Positions 46,287 to 58,527 of a stretch of DNA of 64,000 nucleotides are shown piece by piece (position 1 is the first letter of the stretch; the number at the start of each line of letters is the position of its first letter). The DNA is from Pardosa pseudoannulata. Lineage: Eukaryota; Arthropoda; Arachnida; Araneae; Lycosidae. The notes beneath the pieces were generated by a model. It was not told where the DNA came from and ran no database searches. It saw nothing but the letters and a program-made list of their open reading frames with translations. Made by a program: the position numbers and the translations under genes. The stretch covers positions 104,880,021 to 104,944,020 of the forward strand of contig CM063509.1 in NCBI GenBank assembly GCA_032207245.1, in the 5' to 3' direction.

Positions 46287-46307
46287 CTGTTCCATATCAC
46301 TATCCAT
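46287..46307 (-). CDS. ankyrin-repeat SOCS-box protein, first coding exon
   Basis: On the minus strand ATG (46307-46305) opens MDSDMEQ, followed by the donor CAG/GTAATA at 46286. Splicing to 44850 adds DE and then the MTVDW of the main exon in frame, giving a 510-residue protein. A strong polypyrimidine tract and AG lie just upstream (GTTTTTCCTTCTGTATTCAG, about 46339-46358). The exon is therefore probably 5' UTR plus start, with at least one more upstream exon. The frame is also open back to that acceptor, so a longer N terminus is possible. Confidence 0.6.
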
Positions 46308-46358
46308 ACTATAGATGATATTCTCTTTCTTATTCCTGAATACAGAAGGAAAAACAAA

Positions 46359-47282
46359 AATAAAACTTAATTTTAATTAAACTTAAACACAAAATTCTTA
46401 AATAAGTGTTTATTTGATAAAATAAAAATCTATTATACTTAAATGGATATTTAATTATATCTTCAGATATACTTTCTTAGCTTCGAAATTAAAATATTTT
46501 GTATGACATTATAGTAAGGATTTAGCATACAAACAAGAATATTTCTTTATAAATCTTAGAGGTGAGAATGGAGATTGGATTGAAATTATACAGGCATTAC
46601 AGCGAAATTCATGCAAAAACTTTTCTTACAACAGTAATCTCAACTACTACCTACAGTGATTATTATAAGCAAGAATGTTAATTATTGCAAAAAATAATTT
46701 TAAACCATTAACCCTTATACGAATGGAGATACGTTTATCATCACCATAAAGTGATGATTTTTAATATAAAGTAAAGTAAACCCACGTCCTCCTCTTCCCC
46801 CTAAGGTGATGCCCATAAAACCATAAAGAAAATCTGAATGCATGAAGTGCTAAGTACAAAGTAATGAACCATGAGTCATTACTTAATTACGTTTACCAAA
46901 TTAGAGAATGAAAATGATTCATTCCACAGAATAACAAAACGGTGTTTACAGATTCACCCTATTCATTGAAACGAATTGCCAATTTTTGATCATGAAATTT
47001 TCAGATGAAAATTATAGCCGTTCAATTACAAACTGTAGTAGTTATAAAAAATCATAGAGTAATTATATTATTACTTAATGTCCTAAGAATATTTTCAGCT
47101 ATCACTTAATTGGACTTTCGATTAGGCTGCTACTCTTGGTTTCAATAAGTTTATTTTTCCAAGTAGCTACTATCCTAATCAACTTCATCATACGCTAAGG
47201 AAGACATAAACTGTTTTCAAAACAAACATAAGTGTTAATAAATGTTTTGTTGTTAGTTTATTAAATTAAATTTACTACTAAA
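46359..47282. promoter_or_regulatory. probable shared promoter region of two divergent genes
   Basis: The start codons of the ankyrin/SOCS gene (minus) and MRPL47 (plus) are 975 bp apart. No other gene lies between. The region is AT-rich with no CpG island and no TATA box I would trust. The 5' UTR exon of the minus gene should lie here but I cannot place it. Confidence 0.35.
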
Positions 47283-47302
47283 ATGAATATGGCTGCTCGA
47301 CT
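47283..47302 (+). CDS. MRPL47: MRPL47 (uL29m), exon 1
   Basis: ATG at 47283 reads MNMAAR plus two bases, then the donor CT/GTAAGT. Joined to 54226 it gives MNMAARLAKNICHSVIK, a basic amphipathic start fitting a mitochondrial targeting peptide. Phase agrees (2 nt + 1 nt forms Leu). I chose this start because it is the only nearby ATG followed by a consensus donor in the right phase. The 6.9-kb intron that follows is long but filled with mobile elements. Confidence 0.65.
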
Positions 47303-47694
47303 GTAAGTTTTACCTTTTAAGCTAAATCTTAATTTTTGTTGCTTATATTTTAATTGTATCCCTATGTATGCGGTGATAAAGCGATATTAATATGGTATTG
47401 GAGTTTTGAAAAAATTTAATATACTTTTATAAATACATACTTTTTTATATATTCTTATATATATTTGGAATATGTTATAATAGTATTTGTATCAGGTATA
47501 TTTTTCATCAAGTATTGTGTATTGCCTTTTCAGCTGTCCTACACAAAAATTAGAATACTATGTTGCAGAAATATTTGCATTTGATATGTATAATTTGTAC
47601 CTAATTTATATTTTTACTCATCACTACATGATCTATGATCATATTAACAAATTTTAAAACTAGAAAAGAATAAAATTATAATTTATAAATAAAA

Positions 47695-47830
47695 ATTGTA
47701 ATTTTAATCGGTCAAAACTAAATTTGACCACGACATTGGTTAAAAATGGATCTAACCGGCCTGAACTAATCAAAAATCGTCAGAACGGTTTAAAAGGGTT
47801 TTAAATGGTCTTAATTATTTGTATTAGGGT
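47695..47830 (-). repeat. fragment of the CAGGG-TGTAA hAT family
   Basis: Runs such as GGTCAAAACTAAATTTGACC and AACGGTTTAAAAGGG echo the subterminal repeats at 3020-3075 and 7860-7990. No ends or duplication are clear. Confidence 0.3.
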
Positions 47831-48481
47831 ACATAAATATCATGACATTTTCGAAAATATCAAAAATATCCAATATTTTGATACATATCCAATATTAGGA
47901 TAGTTTCAGAAGTCAACCTATTATTGTTTAAGATATCAATACTTCTATACATGATATAAACTTAATACACTTATATAAAACCTACATAGTATATTTATAC
48001 TTGTATTAATATATTTTGAAACATTTTTCACTTGACAACAAAATTATAATTTAAATATGATGAAGATTAACCACTGCAAAATTGAGATAATTTCTAAAAA
48101 AACAAGTATTTAGATTTGTAGTTTTACCCAAATGAAAAATGTATGATTCAAGGTAATTTTACTATTTAATTAACAAAAATTTATATTACAAATTCATATT
48201 TTATTTCTAATTATTTTTATTCAAATTCCTTAATATAAATGAAAGTTTATCTGCCTTTTCATGCCTTAATCATTTACTCAGTTTTGACTGAATAAATCCA
48301 AAAAATGTGTACTCCAGATGGAGTGTTTATAGGTAAGTGGTGAACCATGTGTAAAATAAAACTGAATTTCTAGGGTGGAGATATCAGCAGGTCTAGTCTG
48401 CAAAATGAAATTCTTAGCATGTTGGTTGGATATTGGTTTATTCCATCTGAAGTCATAATCAACAAAAATTCTTTGATGATA

Positions 48482-48928
48482 CAATAGAGCCTCTATTATC
48501 CAAGCTAATTGGGACCCCTAGTACATTGGATATCTTGGTTAATAGAAACTGAGCTTTTTATATATATTTTTAGTGACATTTTTTTAAACTCTAGTACTAA
48601 GTTAAATAAAGCCAGTGGTGCTCCCAAGATAGAGGTCCAAGGTTCAATCCTTGGGCTGGGCAAGATTGACTCAGCCTTTCATCCCTTTAGTGGGTAGACA
48701 AACTGATAAACCAAGAATGCCTTGGAATTAGACACTAGGGGTTCCACATAAAGTTGACCACCGAACTGGAGCATATGATTTGCACCCCTGGGCTCCATAT
48801 TTAATATTTAATAATGCTATGTATATTATATAACTTAAATATGTATTATTAGATATTCAGAAAAAAAAAATCAGCTCAGTGTACAGAAACTATGGTTAAT
48901 TAAAGTTTGGATAATCAAGGTTTTACTG
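48482..48928. mobile_element. pogo/Tigger-type MITE with inserted repeat
   Basis: The left end is CAATAGAGCCTCTATTATCC and the right end is GGATAATCAAGGTTTTACTG. The left end is preceded by TA. Such CAGTAAAACC...TTATCC termini are typical of pogo-like elements. A second repeat is nested within (about 48605-48790). Confidence 0.55.
48605..48790 (+). repeat. SINE-like repeat
   Basis: It contains GGTTCAATCCTTGGGCTGGG (B-box-like) and CTCAGCCTTTCATCCCTTTA with GTGGGTAGACAAACTGATAA. This conserved block is known from the bodies of several invertebrate tRNA-SINEs. Assignment is by general resemblance. Confidence 0.4.
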
Positions 48929-49015
48929 CATTTTGAAAACCTTAAAAACATATGTCATGGTATTTTGAAAATAAATATTAGATATATATTGAGATATATA
49001 TCCTAGTTGGCATTA

Positions 49016-52000
49016 CTAAGATGAAATCAACTCCATAAGTCCAAAAACTTCAAGAAAATCTAAAAGCAATAGGGGTTTGGAAAATACCTCGTCCAATTTA
49101 AAACTGATACAAATTAAAATATGCTCAAGTGAAGCCTGGGTAGTCTTACACTTGGTGCAAGTCTTAAAAACTTTTTGTTCCTGCTCAAAGGAGAGAGTGC
49201 CAACTGGCAAAATGTGAGAGACAAGTCTGTTGACTTTTATTTTTTTCTATTTCCAATATTTTGGGTATCGTATCATTCCGCTACTTTGCTCACATCTATT
49301 TTTTGTTTACGTAATGTTTTGTCTTGTTATATATGTTTATAAAAAATTCAAAAAAACTGAAAAAATGCTTAATAAAAATTTTAAAATTTTATAAAAACCA
49401 AAAATATCTCTTTTTGTTAGTGCTGTCACTTTTGTTTATTTTTATTTGCCGTGCCAAGTTGCAACTTTTTTTTGTCCCTATTTTTTATAATTGTTCTACT
49501 CATTTTACTTTTATGAGCATCATGTTGTTAAATCTGTGTATTGCTGATAACCATACCAAATGGTCATTGTCAAGGTTACAGTCTAATTATCCCATAATTA
49601 GACAACACGTTAGTTATTCATAATTTTTTATGAGAACGTTCTCACCTCCTCGCTCTCTTGTGAGCTGGAGCGTATTAAATTTTTGTTTGGATTACTTTTT
49701 GCCTAGAGGCCTAAATTTATATTTTGATCTGCTTACGTTCAGAGGTTAAAGCGAAGACCTTACTCTTAGCTAGGTACTCCGTTAAACCCAATTACCTTGA
49801 CCTTGACGTCTGCTGACTTCTGCTACCCTTGAAAAGAAAAGCACCACCAGGGCTCCTCCTAGTATACCAATGATGATCCAGAGAAAGTTTCCACTGGTCC
49901 CCATTGAATTTCTTTTGCTCTAAGAAAACCTTGATCAATGTGTAACACATGTCTGGATGAGGAGCAACAAGAGCAGCAGCCCTCACCAAAGTATCAGCCA
50001 TCTCATTGCCAAAAATACTATTGTGAGATAGGACCCATTGAAGATGAACATCAAAATTACCAGAGAGTCTGTTTATAAGAGTTAAAATGGACAACCAAGC
50101 ACTGTCACCAATCTCCCTTCAATTACTAAGGTGTTGAATTGAGGACCTACTGTCAGTGAGTAAATATATAGTTGTAAAATCAGGCTTGGTAATGCCCTCG
50201 ACAAAAGGCCATTCTCAATAGCGATAAGCTCAGAACTGAACACAGAACAGTAGTCAGAATTTTTGTATCTGAAGCAATATTTAGAAGTTGGAGTTCTGAT
50301 GAAGGCACCACTGCCAAAGTGGTCTTGGTCACTCCTGCTACCATTTGAAGAGCATCTGCTGGAATGTGGCTGATTGTTTCCAGGGTTATTTGTCTCATAA
50401 ACTCAGGGTGATCTGTAGATTTTTTGGTAGGGTTCAGTAGTTCAGCATGAAAGTACATGCCTCTGAATTTGTTGACAGGGCGAAAAAAATAACCTCAGTG
50501 ACTGATGTTCATTCCAACAGGGAGGTGGCAAACATAAAATTTCTTGGGGAAAAGGACTATTTCTTTTCAGTCTTTGATTGTTGTTCCAGTTCGTGAGACA
50601 GGAAGCAGTTCTATTCTGGTTGAAGATCACAGGCTGAAGATCACACTCAAAAAGAGCTACATTGTCGGGACAGCTACGTCTCAATCCTGTAATGATTTTT
50701 GTTGTAGTACTATGAACCTTTACTAGCCTGTTTAAATTAGAATCTGATGCACAGAAGTAAATGGGGAACCTGTAATCCAGTATTGGTCTAATGAGGGAGG
50801 TATAAGTCATTTTTAAAATAGAAGCATCTGCTCCCTAACTATTCCCAGATATATATATTTTAAAATATTAAGTTTCTTTCTACATCTCACTTCTAAGGCT
50901 TGAATGTGTGTGTTACTAAGAATCTCTTGATCAGTTATAGATCCTAAATATATTTTTTTTTTTTTTTTTTTTTTGTAATGTAATATTTGGCCATTAAAAA
51001 CAAGTATAGGTTGATAGTTGTAAAGATGTCTATTAGTAGTGAAAAAACTAGTAACAGATTTTGTAGTATTAAAGGTCAATTTGTGCTCTTTGGCAAAGTC
51101 ACTGATTTCCTTCAGTGTGAGATTGTTATCTTCAATTGTCTTAATATTGGTTCCAGACTGCCAGAGGATGAGATTGTTAGCAAATATTCTAACTTTGCAT
51201 CTTTTAGATATAACTTTTTCAAAAAACAAAAAACAGTGAAAAAAGCACAAGCCCTAAAATGGAACCTTGAGGTATGTCATGTCTAAGTCTAAAATCTCTT
51301 AAAAGAGTCTTATTAAATAAGATCTTAATAACTCTAACTTTTAAGAAATCTGCAATCCAAGGCAGCACCTTTCCCTTCACACTAAATACATCAAAAAGTT
51401 TGACAACAAGTTTATGGTACCAAACCCTATTGAAAGCCTTAGTCAGGTTTAAAAAGGCAGCCAAATGTGATTCGTAGGTCATAAGTTTTAGGCATCTTTA
51501 ACACTGACAGAAATATAAGATTTGGTCAATGGTGTTATGACCTTTTCTGAAACCGTATTGGTCCTTTTGGAAGCAAATCATTAGCATCTAGATAATAGGT
51601 AAGTCTATTAGTAACATTTTCTCCATTGATTTAGATATTCATGTCAAGGAGATGGGACGGTAACTCTCTGGAGAGCTTGCTGCCTTGTCTATTTTCCGAA
51701 TGGGAATAACTATAGCCTTTCTCCAGTCCACTGGTATATGGCCTCTTTTCTATGAATAATTAACTACATCTAAAAGCCAGTTTTTACCTGTAGGTCCCCA
51801 ATGCAGGAGCATTTGACCATGTATATTATTAGATCCTGGGGATTTCTTTGGATTAACTTCCTTCAAAACAGTGTTTAATTCATGCATTGTAAAGTCAGTT
51901 TTGAAAATAAGTTCACCAAATTCTGAGCTATGGCATCTATAAATTGAGGACCTTGGTGATATTTCAATCAGTTTGTCACCACTATCAAACTTTAATTAAC

Positions 52001-53520
52001 TCACTTGTCTGTAGTAATTGCCTAATAAGTCAGCAGCTGCTTTGTCATTCTCAGGAATAGATCCATTTGGGCCCAAAGTTGTATTACACTTTTCGTCTTA
52101 AAGTTTTTGTTTATCCAGAGCCTTCACCAATTTCCACAACTTAGTGTTTGATGCTTTGTCGTCAATATTCCCACACAAAACACTCCAGAATTTACTTTTG
52201 TTAACAGCATAGGCACATTAAAATTTAGCATTTGTTTTAGTATTCTTTTTTCTTCACTGTAAGAGTTTTTGAGATCCTGAAACAACAAATCCCTTTTTCT
52301 GATTAGATCTAAAATCTCTGGGGTGTTACATGAAAACAATTTCTTAGATTTTTAAAGTTTCCTCTAGGAATAGATTATTTAGCAGATGAGATAATAGTGT
52401 CTCTGAAAAACTTCCATTTAACTTCAAGGTCATTGTCTAAACTTGCATTACTACAGTTTTGTTCAGTTAGATTTGTAAAACAAAAGCTAATCATTTTTGT
52501 GAATGTTACAATAGTTTTCCTTAATGCTTGGAGTCAAGTGTTAATTTTTAAACTCAATCAGGATAGGGAGGTGATCTCTCCCCACATTATTCAAAATTGT
52601 CCATTAGCTTTTTGAATAGAAGTCAGCAGTAACTATTGAGACATCAAGGGCCTCAGCAGTGCCATAACTGATCGAGAAATGGGTAGGAGAGCCATCGTGA
52701 AGGAACATGAGGTATTTATCATCCACTGCTTTTAAGAGTTCATTGCCTCTATTATTACAACAAGAACAACCCCATAGATGATGTTTGGCATTGATATCAC
52801 CAAGATAGATACAAGGGAAGTTTCTAGGTCCTTGGTCCAAGAAATAGTCCTGCAAGTTACCTTGGTTTGGTGGATGATACATGTTGAAAATTTTTAGCTT
52901 CATCCTGTTCCAGTTAATCAGAATACCTTGAATTTCAAGTTCAGTGTTCATAGACAGAATGTCTATGTGTTAGTAAGCTACATCTCTAATTAAGAATGCC
53001 AAACCACCTCCACTTCTGTTTAGTCTGTCACATCAAAAGATGTTAAAATTTTTAACTTTCAATCGAGAGAGTTCTCTGAGTTTTGTCTCTTGTAGAGCTA
53101 TAATGTGCACAGCGTGGGCTTCAGCCAAAACCAAAATCTGACCCAGCTTCGTGGCTGCGTGTAGTCAAACCATTAATATTACACTCGATTATCTTGAGAT
53201 TTTCCTTTGGTAGGTTACTTGACGAACCTAGCCCTCTGCTTAAACCAGGAACCATGTTTATCCTGCATGATGGCCAATGCAGCTTGAAATCTAGAAACGA
53301 CTGGACTCATGATAAAGGTGGAAATTTTACATCTTCTGTGGGTCAAAAGGCTAGGAGCACCTGAGGTAGAAGTCTGATTTTTCTCCTAAGATTTGCGTGC
53401 TAGCTTTAGCTGGGTACAATGGAATGGCCTTCACATCTAGGATGACCCTACCAGGATCAAAGCTCCTGATGTATTTCACCCATTCCACCCACTGGTAGTT
53501 CCTTGCAATGATGGGGCAAC
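49016..53520 (-). pseudogene. non-LTR retrotransposon, antisense in MRPL47 intron 1, decayed
   Basis: Reading on the minus strand: a short ORF1-like C-terminal piece (about 53300-53520), then endonuclease (52604-52951, with YLGDINAKHHLWGCS and SYGTAEALDVSI). RT fragments follow: AAFLNLTKAFNRVWYHKL, RHDIPQGSILGLVLFS and IFANNLILW, where FANN stands in place of the catalytic F/YADD. Next come the thumb segment, RNase H (HLQWVLSHNSIFGNEMADTL) and a C-terminal Cys/His motif (CTKCKTTQASLEHIL, 49016-49210). RNase H and the C terminus are separated by the repeat at 49229-49807. Many stops and shifts; it cannot be active. It differs in sequence from the element at 35.5-41 kb. Confidence 0.8.
49229..49807 (+). 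repeat. SINE-like dispersed repeat with (TTGACC) tail, copy B
   Basis: Matches 9125-9714 over its length and ends in the same ACCTTGACCTTGAC tail. It lacks the tRNA-like head found in copy A. It is inserted between RNase H and the C-terminal motif of the antisense LINE, so it is younger than that element. Confidence 0.65.
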
Positions 53521-53995
53521 ATAGCAGGACTTGAGGAGGTAAATACTAGTAAAATAGATTACTATTCAATAAATTGAACAATGAAATTCAGTGGACATAA
53601 CTGGTTAAAATCACTAGTTTAAACCCACATGGTTATAACCATACATACCTGGCTTTTAAGTGAGATTTTTTAAAAAAATATAGGAATGGGAAGGAAAGGT
53701 ATAACATATAACCAACACATAAAATATATGAGTTTAATGTAGATATTCATACTTAGTCAAGAGTTTATTTTCTATTTAAATATAAAACTTTTTGTTTATA
53801 TTAAGGCTCCAAAAATGTAGACTGTAAGACTACATTTTCTCTGAAAACTTTGAAAATGTAGTCTGTAATTAATCATGCCAGTCATTTATGAAATCAAATA
53901 ATATTTCTTTCCAAAGACAATGTTGAAAAACAAATTTGTTTTAGCTCCAAAACACCAATTTTATTAAGTGCCATTTTAAGTTTTTACTCTGGTTC

Positions 53996-53999
<4 letters not shown>

Positions 54000-54038
<39 letters not shown>
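54000..54038. repeat. (AT)n microsatellite
   Basis: About 39 bp of AT dinucleotides, upstream of MRPL47 exon 2. Confidence 0.9.
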
Positions 54039-54039
<1 letters not shown>

Positions 54040-54225
54040 GATAATGGTAAATACTATGATAAGAAAATGGAAAAAAATAACAAAAATCATAAAAATATAT
54101 CTTTATATGAATAAAAATATTTTAAAATTTTTACAATTTGTTGCTATAAAAGGAGTAAATAGATGCTAATTGTTTCTAAAATGATTTGATCAAAGTGAAT
54201 TATTAATTCTTATTTTGTTTTGTAG

Positions 54226-54380
54226 AGCAAAAAATATTTGCCACAGTGTTATCAAGTATAACTGCATAAGCTGTAATAGACTGTTGCAAAAGAGGACCTT
54301 TCATATTTCTAAATTACGATGTGATCTAATGGAGTTTTTTGATGTAAAAGATAATTGGGGAGAAAAAGAAGTTAAATCTG
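54226..54380 (+). CDS. MRPL47: MRPL47 (uL29m), exon 2
   Basis: The acceptor TTTTGTTTTGTAG ends at 54225 and the donor G/GTGAGT begins at 54381. The exon encodes the end of the targeting peptide and the start of the mature protein: MEFFDVKDNWGEKEVKSG. The FFD-x-x-NWGE-x-VKSG motif is a hallmark of mitochondrial L47. MRPL47 is the uL29 homologue of the mitoribosomal large subunit and sits near the exit tunnel. Confidence 0.9.
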
Positions 54381-54794
54381 GTGAGTATTTTTTTATGTGC
54401 AAGTTTATATGTGCCATCTTACTTATTTACTAATCGTATGATGATATATTTTTTAAATTCAGCATCTCTTTGCTAGAGTTGCAGCAACATAATTAAGATT
54501 TTTTTTTTTTTTTTTTTTATAACCAAGATATATAAATTGTGTCAATCTGTGATGTTAATTACTAATGAGAAGATAAACATTAAAACTTTTATTTCCCTAT
54601 TTGTTCATAGTTATAATCTATAAAAGGAAAGATAGTAGAAACTCACACAAAGTTATACTCAGTATTTTTCATTCCCCAGAAAATTTCCATATGGTCTGTG
54701 TACTTAATTATTTGATTCTACAATATTCATGTGGATGTATAAAATATCCACATATATGATGGTTGATTCCTTAAATGTAAATTATATTCAATTA

Positions 54795-55634
54795 CAGTGA
54801 AACTTCTCTGAGTGGCCACCCAACCCACTCTAAATGGGAACCAATTGGGATTGCCCCTTTCATTTTTTGGGAAATTCTACTCACTCCATGCTTTAATTTT
54901 AAGCGGAAAAACTCTAGGTCAGGTTTAATAGTCGGATATAAGACAAAGGAATAACTTGAGAAGTCCAACCCCCCCCCTTTCTAAGAAAGATTAAATCTGT
55001 TATCTCTTTTGTATTCTCCCCATACCCTTCAGATAGGAAATCCCTATTGCACCATCCATAGAAACTGAGAGAGGAACTGGACAATCAAGCATTCAGGGTG
55101 TCCTAGGGCCTTTGTTTGGAATTCCAATTGGTGAAGTTAAGAAAGAATTGCACCTCTGTCAGCAAAAATGTCATTCATGCTAGTTTCATTTCATTAGTTG
55201 GTCAGTGTATCTGAGTTACAACGATGTCAAAATGCGTTTTTCTAAATCTCGAGCAGAGCATTGAAGTTCTGTGTGGATATGAGAATGCCAAATCGGCAAG
55301 AAAGTTAGCTGAATTATTTAACTGCAGAAGAACGGAAATCAACAAAGTCATTAAAGAAAAGAATTTAAATTTGAAGGAGTATGAAGGCTACATAACAAAC
55401 AGAAACTAATTGTAGCCTTTAAAAAAATGTGAAGAAGCATGAAATAAAATACTATTTTCTCTTTAGATAAGTTTTAAATTTCATTTACATAAGGAATATA
55501 TGCCAGACTTGTTTATATTACTCATTATAGTAATTATCTTATAATAGTAAATAAAACTCTTCAGAGTGGCCAACCCCTCTAAGCAGCCAAATATTCTAGG
55601 TACAGAGGGGTGGTCATTCAGAGAGGTTTTACTA
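54795..55634 (+). mobile_element. pogo/Tigger-type element, copy 1 (plus)
   Basis: It starts after TA with CAGTGAAACTTCTCTGAGTG and ends CATTCAGAGAGGTTTTACTA followed by TA. Long inverted ends with the GTGGCC(A/G)CC motif are typical of pogo/Tigger. It keeps only the first 61 codons of the transposase (55224-55409). It lies in MRPL47 intron 2. Confidence 0.75.
55224..55409 (+). pseudogene. Tigger/CENP-B-like HTH, N-terminal fragment
   Basis: Open for 61 codons: LNLEQSIEVLCGYENAKSAR and then KLAELFNCRRTEINKVIKEK. This is the psq/CENP-B type helix-turn-helix that pogo transposases use to bind their ends. The DDE domain is wholly missing, so the element is non-autonomous. Confidence 0.7.
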
Positions 55635-55639
55635 TATAT

Positions 55640-57585
55640 AAAGGGGCTTGGATACTTGCCAAAATTGTCTCTGGCTGCCATCTGTGAGTTTACCTCCTCC
55701 ACTATTTCTGTATGTTTATACTGGCGCCTATGATGTCATAACTAATCATATGCTTTAAGTGTAGAAACCTGACTGTTTCTCAGTTAATGTTATGTTTTGT
55801 TTCTATTTTCATGTCTATATTTTTATATTTATTTTAATTTGTGTCAAGCCATCTATCCTGATAGGTATAAGCCCTTTGGAATGTGATATCAAAAAACCCC
55901 TTCAATTTTGATCATTTCTAGGAGGAGGGGGATTTTTCTTCTGATTCCTTAACTGTGCCCTACCTAATATCTTCACAATAAGAGGGCATTCAGACTTACA
56001 TATTCATCCTGAATATTGCTGGGGTATACAACAATATGTTTCTATTACCTGCCCAGTGTTTGAAACTAGCATATCAGGATTATAGCCTGTCAAGGCAATT
56101 AAGACAGGATATGAGGAACTAAGTAATGTCTGTGGTGTGATGACTTCAGTATTCTCCAGTGAAGAGGTAGCGTGAAGAAGGATCTCAGTCACAATAAATT
56201 TGGAAATCACTTTTATTTCTTGACTAAATACGGCTATATTACTACAAGGGGATTCTAATCTCCCAAAAGAAATCGACATGCAAAGGAATGTCACCTGCAT
56301 AACATCACCACGACGATCAGTCAAAAGAAAAGATATTAAATAATCTCATACAAGTAGTGACGCTTTTCCAGGGTGCAATGCAAACCCAATTTATCCCCCA
56401 TTTGGTATCCGAGACTTTGCCGCTCCCTATATGAGTGGACTTTACGAATCTCCCGAACTTAATCACTAGAAATCTGGCTCCGGTCAAAAGATGCAAATGC
56501 CTCTGCGAGGTCAAAGCACCTACGTAAGAAAAATGTCAAAAAGCCTCAAGTAAAAAATTATAGGCTTTTTATACCTCAGGGACAGTTATGGTTTCAGTTA
56601 CCTGGGAACTCCAAAATCATACAGCAATTTACAGCTAGTTTTTTTTAGCTGAATTCTCAGGAGGCTTCAAATCAGCTGATTCTGGTCGTTACTTCTGGAC
56701 AAAGGGGGTCTTCACAGTGGGTAGTTATTTGTTTAGTAATATAAGTAATTAAGTAAATATCTTCCATTTGGAAGTTATACTTAAATCAGCAATTTTTTAT
56801 AGTTACAATAGACTATATACTTGGTGGTTGTCTTTGGGTTAAACTTTACATCCATTTTTTTTTTAATTTATCTTGAATATTGTTATATTTTCATAAAAAT
56901 AACTTGCTCAAATTTAACAAAGTTGTTAAATATATTTTATTGCAAATATTATATTTAAAATTTATTGCTAAGATTTTAATACCAACATAAATTTAATGTT
57001 TGTATATTTTCTTCTTTCCCCTAAAAAATTTATATTTTATAAATTTAAATTTACTTATAGAAGTGATTTCACAGTATTGTAGTTTGATGTTTTTTTACAA
57101 AAATGTATAGTTTTATGCATCAAATTTCATCAAATTATATGATATTATGTATAAAATTAAGAGTAATTAAAGGTAGTTTATAAATATGAAACTGATTTTA
57201 TAAAAATTGTGAGAAAGAGTCTTTAAATTTCATAAAAAAAAGAGTTCAAAAGTAGTAGGCAACAAAACTAAAAAGTAAATTAAAATTAAAAATGTGTAAT
57301 AATAAGTTAACAAACACAATTAGTTAAATATTTAAGTTATTTATTAATAAAATATTATATATTGCCAGTTAAATAATGATATATTGCCAACTAAAAAGTT
57401 ATTATAAGTAGAAAAATAAGATATATATTATTTGCTGCAACACACAGATTACTTTTAATTATGTAATTTTCTACTAAATCATTTTAATTCTTAAAAAATC
57501 GTCTCATTTCCTTAAGAAAAAGAAACACTGAAATCATAAAAGAAAATTATAATTTAGTTGTAAAATTCAGAGAATTTAGTATAAA
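55640..57585. other. intron 2 stretch, no gene recognised
   Basis: Two minus-strand frames (56004-56324 and 56317-56514) have fairly even codon use, and the block 55960-56600 is less AT-rich than its flanks. They overlap each other and show no motif I know, so an old repeat is more likely than a gene. The remainder is AT-rich. Confidence 0.4.
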
Positions 57586-58527
57586 CAGTGAACCTCTCTG
57601 AGCAGCCACCCCTCCATACCTAGAATATTTGGCTGATTAGAGGGGCTGGCCGCTCTGAAGGATTTTATTTACTCTGATAAGATAATTAGTACTATAATGC
57701 GTAATATATACAAGTCTGATATATATTCTTTATGTAAATGAAATTTAAAACTTATCTAAAGAGAAAATAGTGTTTTATTTCATGCTTCTTTGCATTTTTT
57801 TTTTTTTTTAAAAGGCTACAATTTGTTTTTGTTTGTTCTGTAGTCTTCGTACTCCTTCAAAATCAAATTATTTTCTTTAACGACTTTGTTGATTTCCGTT
57901 CTTCTGCAGTTAAATAATTTAGCTAACTTTCTTGCCGATTTGCCATTCTCATATTCACGCAGAACATGAATGCTCTGCTCGAGATTTAGAAAAACGCATT
58001 TCGCCATCATTGCAACTCAGATCACTGACTGACTAATGAAATGAAACTGGCGTGAATGACATTTTTGCTGCAAGAGGTGCAATTTTTCCTTAACTTTACT
58101 GATTGGAATTCCAAACAAAGGCCCTAAGACACCTTCAATGCTTGATTATCCAGTTCCTCCCTCAGTTTCTATGGTTGGTGCAATAGGGATTCCCTTTCTG
58201 AAGGGTGTGGGGAGAAATACAAAAGAGATAACAGATTTAATCTTTCTTAGAAAGGGTGGGGAGAGACCGGGGAATATACTTCTCAAGTTATTCTTTTGTC
58301 TTATATCCGACCATAAAGCTGACCTTGAGTTTTTCCTCTCAAAATTAAAGCATGGAGTGTGTAGAATTTCCCGAAAAATGAAAGTGGCAATCTCACTTGG
58401 TGGCCGTTTAGAGGGGGTCAAATGGCCGCTGATACAGGTTATTTTACCATTAGGTCTGTGAGTCAAAAAATCCGTACCATGAAAAATTGGCCATTTAGAA
58501 GGGTGGCCGTTCAGAGAAGTTTTACTG
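57586..58527 (-). mobile_element. pogo/Tigger-type element, copy 2 (minus)
   Basis: The ends are CAGTGAACCTCTCTGAG and TTCAGAGAAGTTTTACTG, with TA after the right end. It is the inverse of copy 1 across nearly its whole length and carries the same HTH fragment on the minus strand. Compared with copy 1 it has longer readable TIR-flanking segments. Confidence 0.75.
57816..58010 (-). pseudogene. Tigger/CENP-B-like HTH, N-terminal fragment
   Basis: Open for 64 codons (LNLEQSIHVLREYENGKSAR, then KLAKLFNCRRTEINKVVKEN). It is about 85 percent identical by eye to the fragment at 55224-55409. Both stop at the same point, so the parent element had already lost the DDE domain. Confidence 0.7.

Noticed and set aside
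56004..56514. Minus-strand frames inside MRPL47 intron 2 as a nested gene
   Set aside because: Frames overlap, no known domain and no poly(A) or splice support.
58138..58466. Frames of 106-107 codons on both strands
   Set aside because: They cover the terminal part of pogo copy 2 and are open in both directions by chance.
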